A stretch of DNA of 39,335 nt from CAYGHG01 sp964349515 (lineage in GTDB: Bacteria; Oederibacteriota; PGYV01; CAYGHG01). Each line of letters begins with the position of its first letter. The stretch's first letter is position 1. Below the pieces are notes generated by a model. It saw only the letters and a program-made list of their open reading frames with translations, had not been told where the DNA came from and ran no database searches. The DNA lies in assembly GCA_964349515.1 (NCBI GenBank), contig CAYGHG010000008.1, positions 1-39,335 on the forward strand. Reading direction: 5' to 3'. A program made the position numbers and the translations under genes. This document shows positions 36,402 to 39,335 of this stretch, in pieces.

Positions 36402-36418
36402 AGTTTTAAACTTTCAAC

Positions 36419-37774
36419 TTAAACACCGTTATCTTTTATAACTCCCGCGTACCAGCGCCCGCTTTTCTTTATCGTTCTCTTCAGCGTTTTGTAATCCACC
36501 CTTACTATCCCAAACCTTTTCGAATAGCCGTGCGTCCACTCAAAATTATCCATCAGCGACCACTGGTAATACCCTTTTACCCTTGCGCCGTCATTTATGG
36601 CGCGCCTGATTTGCAGCAGGTGGTTTTTGACGTAGTCTATCCTGTCGTCGTCAATAACAACTCCTTTGACAATCTTTTTATCCTCAAAAGCATTCCCGTT
36701 CTCGGTTATGTAAAGAACCGGATTATCATACTCTCTTTTAAATTTCATAATAATATTGTAAATCCCCTCGGGATATATTTCCCACCCCATGTGCGAGCGT
36801 TTCGCGCCGTCAGGCGCGCCCACACAGCCGTGCCATGTAAAAGGTTTGTTCTTTCCGTTCTCGCGTACCCGGAACGGGAAATAGTAATTCACCCCGATAA
36901 AGTCGCTGCCCATTTCGCCGATAAACTTCACCTCTTTTTTATCCGGCGTAAACTTTGCGCCATACTGCTGTGCGTAATATTTCAGAATATCTTCGGGATA
37001 CGCGCCTTTGTAAAAAGGGTCCAGAAACCACCTGTTCATGATGCCGTCCAAAGTTTTCATTTTTTCAACAGGCGGATTTTTCGCGTCCAGAGGCTCCACC
37101 GAGGCTGTTACCTGCACTATTCCGATCTCACCCTTAAACCCCATTTCCCTGTAAGCCCTTACCGCTTTCGCGTGAGCCAGATTTACCCCGTGAGAAGCTT
37201 TAAGGCCTAAAAGCGTGTGTGAGTTAAGCCCTATGGGCGGCTGATGGTTTCCCGTGTAAGCCATTATGGTGAAAACCCAGGCTTCATTAAAAGTTGCCCA
37301 TTTTTTTACTTTTTTACCGAACTTTTTAAAACAGACTTTTGCGTAGTTTTCAAACGCATCAACAACCTCGGGATTCAGCCACCCGCCCATATCCTGCATT
37401 GACTGCGGCATATCCCAGTGAAAAAGAGTAATCATGGGTTCAATCCCCGCTTCAATCAGCGCGTCTATAAGCCTGTCATAAAACTCTATCCCCTTTTTAT
37501 TTACAGCCCCTATACCGTCAGGCAGTACGCGCGGCCAGCTTATTGAAAAGCGGTATGTTTTCAGCCCGAGTTTTTTCATTATGGCAACATCCTCTTTCCA
37601 CCTGTGATAGTGGTCGCACGCCACATCGCCGGTATCGCCGTTGTTTACAGCGCCGGGCACCCTGCAGAACATATCCCAGTTTGAAAGTGATTTTCCGTCT
37701 TCATTAAAAGCCCCTTCTATCTGAAAAGAAGAAGTCGCCGCGCCCCACAAAAAGTCTTTTGGAAACAGCTGCAT
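36419..37774 (-). CDS. Glycoside hydrolase family 1 beta-glycosidase
   Basis: This 451-residue retaining beta-glucosidase or beta-galactosidase-type enzyme hydrolyses terminal beta-linked sugars. The opening FPKDFLWGAATSSFQIEGA is typical of family 1. The acid/base is Glu164 in TFNEAW and the nucleophile Glu358 in YITENG. QWSLMDNFEWTHGYSKRFG near 404-422 is the sugar-binding end motif. No signal peptide, so cytoplasmic. ATG with AGGAGG 6-7 bases upstream. Its own promoter carries an operator-like palindrome, suggesting sugar-responsive control. Exact sugar preference cannot be read. Confidence 0.95.
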   Translation of the reverse strand: MQLFPKDFLWGAATSSFQIEGAFNEDGKSLSNWDMFCRVPGAVNNGDTGDVACDHYHRWKEDVAIMKKLGLKTYRFSISWPRVLPDGIGAVNKKGIEFYDRLIDALIEAGIEPMITLFHWDMPQSMQDMGGWLNPEVVDAFENYAKVCFKKFGKKVKKWATFNEAWVFTIMAYTGNHQPPIGLNSHTLLGLKASHGVNLAHAKAVRAYREMGFKGEIGIVQVTASVEPLDAKNPPVEKMKTLDGIMNRWFLDPFYKGAYPEDILKYYAQQYGAKFTPDKKEVKFIGEMGSDFIGVNYYFPFRVRENGKNKPFTWHGCVGAPDGAKRSHMGWEIYPEGIYNIIMKFKREYDNPVLYITENGNAFEDKKIVKGVVIDDDRIDYVKNHLLQIRRAINDGARVKGYYQWSLMDNFEWTHGYSKRFGIVRVDYKTLKRTIKKSGRWYAGVIKDNGV

Positions 37775-37799
37775 ATTAAGCCTCCTGAGTTTTTGTTTT

Positions 37800-37845
37800 T
37801 ACGTTAAAACGTAGCAGATAATACCCTATTATCAGAAATTGTCAA
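37800..37845 (-). promoter_or_regulatory. Glycosidase promoter with operator-like palindrome
   Basis: On the minus strand TTGACA (37845-37840), a 16-base spacer and TATTAT (37823-37818). A perfect palindrome TACGTT-2-AACGTA follows at 37800-37813, over the likely start point. LacI-type repressors often bind such sites; that assignment is inference. Confidence 0.65.
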
Positions 37846-37869
37846 GAGTGTAAAGCGGCATTCAGCCTG

Positions 37870-39111
37870 CTATGAATTTTTTAATTTAAACAAAACGGCA
37901 GCCAGCAGGTTAACAAGGCCGTATCCGGCAAAAACCGCGGCTACTGTCAGAATCATTCCGCCATGGCCTATGAAAGGCATCATTATTCCCGCGAGAGATG
38001 ATGACAGTATCAGCCCGCCGTCTTTCAATATATGGTAAGCGGCAAATACCCTGCCCCTGACATCCTTATCCGTATTATTCTGAAGAGAAGTTTCCGCAAG
38101 GCCCAGAAAAACAACAGCGCAAATACCAATGACAAAACAGATAAAAAGAAGATAATAAAAGTTTTTGCTGAACACCAGCCCGGCAAGAAACAGCCCTATC
38201 AGAGGAAAAACCGCCCTGAAAATATTCACCTCTCCAAAAACGCGCTCAAGTTTCCTAACCATAAACAGCCCCGCCACAAAACCCGCGCTTATGAACATAA
38301 GTACCACGCTTAGAGCTGCAATGGGAGCCATGGTAATTCCGCCGTTTTTCAGTATTATGGATAAAAAATTTCCCGTAAAAGCTATGTAAAAGAAGCCCGT
38401 AAGCGCCATAAACAGCGTTATTCGTCTGATATAAAACACCGTCTTCGCGCCGGTAAGCATGGCATTAAAACCGGCCGCGACATCCGCAAAAACACTCTTA
38501 AACTGCCCGCTCCTGCCTTCAGGTAGTATCTCCTTTTTTCTTATCAGCACAAGCAGAACCACGGATAATGCGAATGTGAAGAAATTAATCATGAGCGCGT
38601 CAGCAACCCCTATTTTCGCGACTATCAGCCCGCCCGCCGCCATTCCGGTAAGCTGTAATGCCTGGGCTGTAATAGCCGAAATAGAATTTGCCTGCAGCAG
38701 GCTTTTTTTCCTGACCAGCAAAGGCATGAAAGAAGACCGCCCCGGCAGGACCACCTGGGCCGCGACGGAAATAAGAAAAACAAAAACAAACACCAGTGCC
38801 GGCAGTTGTTTTGAGCCTATTATCAGGTAAGTAACAAGTACAAAAACGCTTCTTGCAATTCCCGATAAAAGAAGTATGTGTTTCTTTTTCAGCCTGTCCA
38901 CGAGAACTCCGGCAAAAGGCCCGAACAGCGCTATGGGCACACCCATGGATGCCATTAAGAGGGACATTCCCGCGGTGTTTACCGCAGGGTCGTCGGAAAA
39001 AGCAATAACCCACGCAATCATCGCCATCAGATTCAGCCCGTTGCCGAGCTGTTCTACAACCTGGCTTGCCCAAAGCAGTAAAAAATTTCGGTTGGAAAAT
39101 ATTCTGTTCAC
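37870..39111 (-). CDS. MFS transporter (GTG start)
   Basis: This 413-residue inner-membrane protein has about 12 hydrophobic segments and the MFS loop motif GVLVDRLKKKHILLLSG (about 64-80) after the second helix. FLLLWASQVVEQLGNGL at the start and the overall pattern match the MFS_3/EntS-like exporter group. Substrate unknown. The start is GTG at 39111-39109, overlapping the stop of the upstream glycosyltransferase by 4 bases (GTGA), so the two are translationally coupled. The stop lies about 95 bases before the glycosidase start, so the glycosidase may be partly read through but has its own promoter. Confidence 0.88.
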   Translation of the reverse strand: MNRIFSNRNFLLLWASQVVEQLGNGLNLMAMIAWVIAFSDDPAVNTAGMSLLMASMGVPIALFGPFAGVLVDRLKKKHILLLSGIARSVFVLVTYLIIGSKQLPALVFVFVFLISVAAQVVLPGRSSFMPLLVRKKSLLQANSISAITAQALQLTGMAAGGLIVAKIGVADALMINFFTFALSVVLLVLIRKKEILPEGRSGQFKSVFADVAAGFNAMLTGAKTVFYIRRITLFMALTGFFYIAFTGNFLSIILKNGGITMAPIAALSVVLMFISAGFVAGLFMVRKLERVFGEVNIFRAVFPLIGLFLAGLVFSKNFYYLLFICFVIGICAVVFLGLAETSLQNNTDKDVRGRVFAAYHILKDGGLILSSSLAGIMMPFIGHGGMILTVAAVFAGYGLVNLLAAVLFKLKNS

Positions 39112-39335
39112 TTGTTCAGCATTTGACGGTGAAGTTTTTCATAAACAGCCAGGGTTCCTGCCGCGCACTTTTCCCATGTAAAAAATGCCGCCCTCTTAAT
39201 ACCCCTTTCAGAGAGCTCTTTTTTCAGGTCACTGTCTTCAAGAAGGCCGAGAATGGCTTTTGCGGGTTTTTCAGGCGATGTGATATCAGTGCTGATTGCC
39301 GCACCGCCTGTTATTTCCGGCATGCAGGAAAGCCT
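39108..39335 (-). CDS. GT4 glycosyltransferase, C-terminal part (5' end off the window)
   Basis: The visible 75 residues are the last part of a family 4 glycosyltransferase: MPEITGGAAISTDITSPEKPA, then a helix, then RAAFFTWEKCAAGTLAVYEKL. This matches the usual ending in which PEV-x-G-x-A is followed by the FSWEKxA-x-x-T-x-x-VY motif. The frame runs to the window edge without a start. It is coupled to the MFS gene; perhaps a glycoside is made and exported, but this is inference. Confidence 0.8.
   Translation of the reverse strand, partial: RLSCMPEITGGAAISTDITSPEKPAKAILGLLEDSDLKKELSERGIKRAAFFTWEKCAAGTLAVYEKLHRQMLNK

Overview
The window reads as a diderm (outer-membrane-bearing) bacterium of moderate GC content, most likely from an uncultivated candidate phylum. 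The grounds are a PorV-like outer-membrane protein, a type IX secretion-like C-terminal sorting domain, and a roughly 4,300-residue surface protein rich in Thr-Pro linkers. From memory such linkers are common in Goldbacteria-like and similar draft genomes, but I cannot fix the phylum. The sequence is a draft scaffold: three runs of exactly 100 N (5558-5657, 20552-20651, 22101-22200) each fall inside a tandem repeat.

Region 1 (26-10274, all minus strand) is a fatty-acid and phospholipid operon. In transcription order it runs DUF177 protein, rpmF, plsX, fabH, fabD, fabG, a repeat-filled 456-bp spacer, acpP, fabF, rnc, then an acyl-CoA dehydrogenase with both electron-transfer flavoprotein subunits. 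Two sigma-70-like promoters flank a 58-bp nested inverted repeat upstream of it (10330-10419). No enoyl-ACP reductase or dehydratase gene is present here.

Region 2 (10481-16135, minus) is the most interesting part: a tight seven-gene operon of a PHP-like metallohydrolase, an amphi-Trp protein, a PhoU-phosphotransferase fusion, an ATP-grasp enzyme, an HPr-kinase-related protein and two more amphi-Trp proteins. This matches the computationally named but functionally undescribed 'GAK' (Grasp, Amphi-Trp, Kinase) system, with two extra components. A divergent gene (16311-18725, plus) fuses a PHP phosphoesterase domain to a GT4 glycosyltransferase, so PHP chemistry sits on both sides of the control region.

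Region 3 (18735-34658, minus) holds pyrG, a 15-bp tandem array, a PorV-like protein and the giant surface protein. The stop codon of the giant gene overlaps the start of the PorV-like gene, which suggests a secreted substrate made together with its outer-membrane shuttle. The giant protein has a von Willebrand A domain nested in a DUF11-like domain, Ig-like repeats, six pre-peptidase C-terminal (PPC) domains, paired jelly-roll-like modules, about six Kelch-type repeats and a C-terminal sorting domain. Its reading frame closes perfectly if the 100-N placeholder stands for a multiple of 3 bases.

Region 4 (34928-39335) holds a MATE efflux protein (plus), a family 1 beta-glycosidase with a promoter and operator-like palindrome (minus), an MFS transporter (minus) and the 3' end of a GT4 glycosyltransferase running off the window. 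No tRNA, rRNA, CRISPR array, transposase or phage gene was seen.
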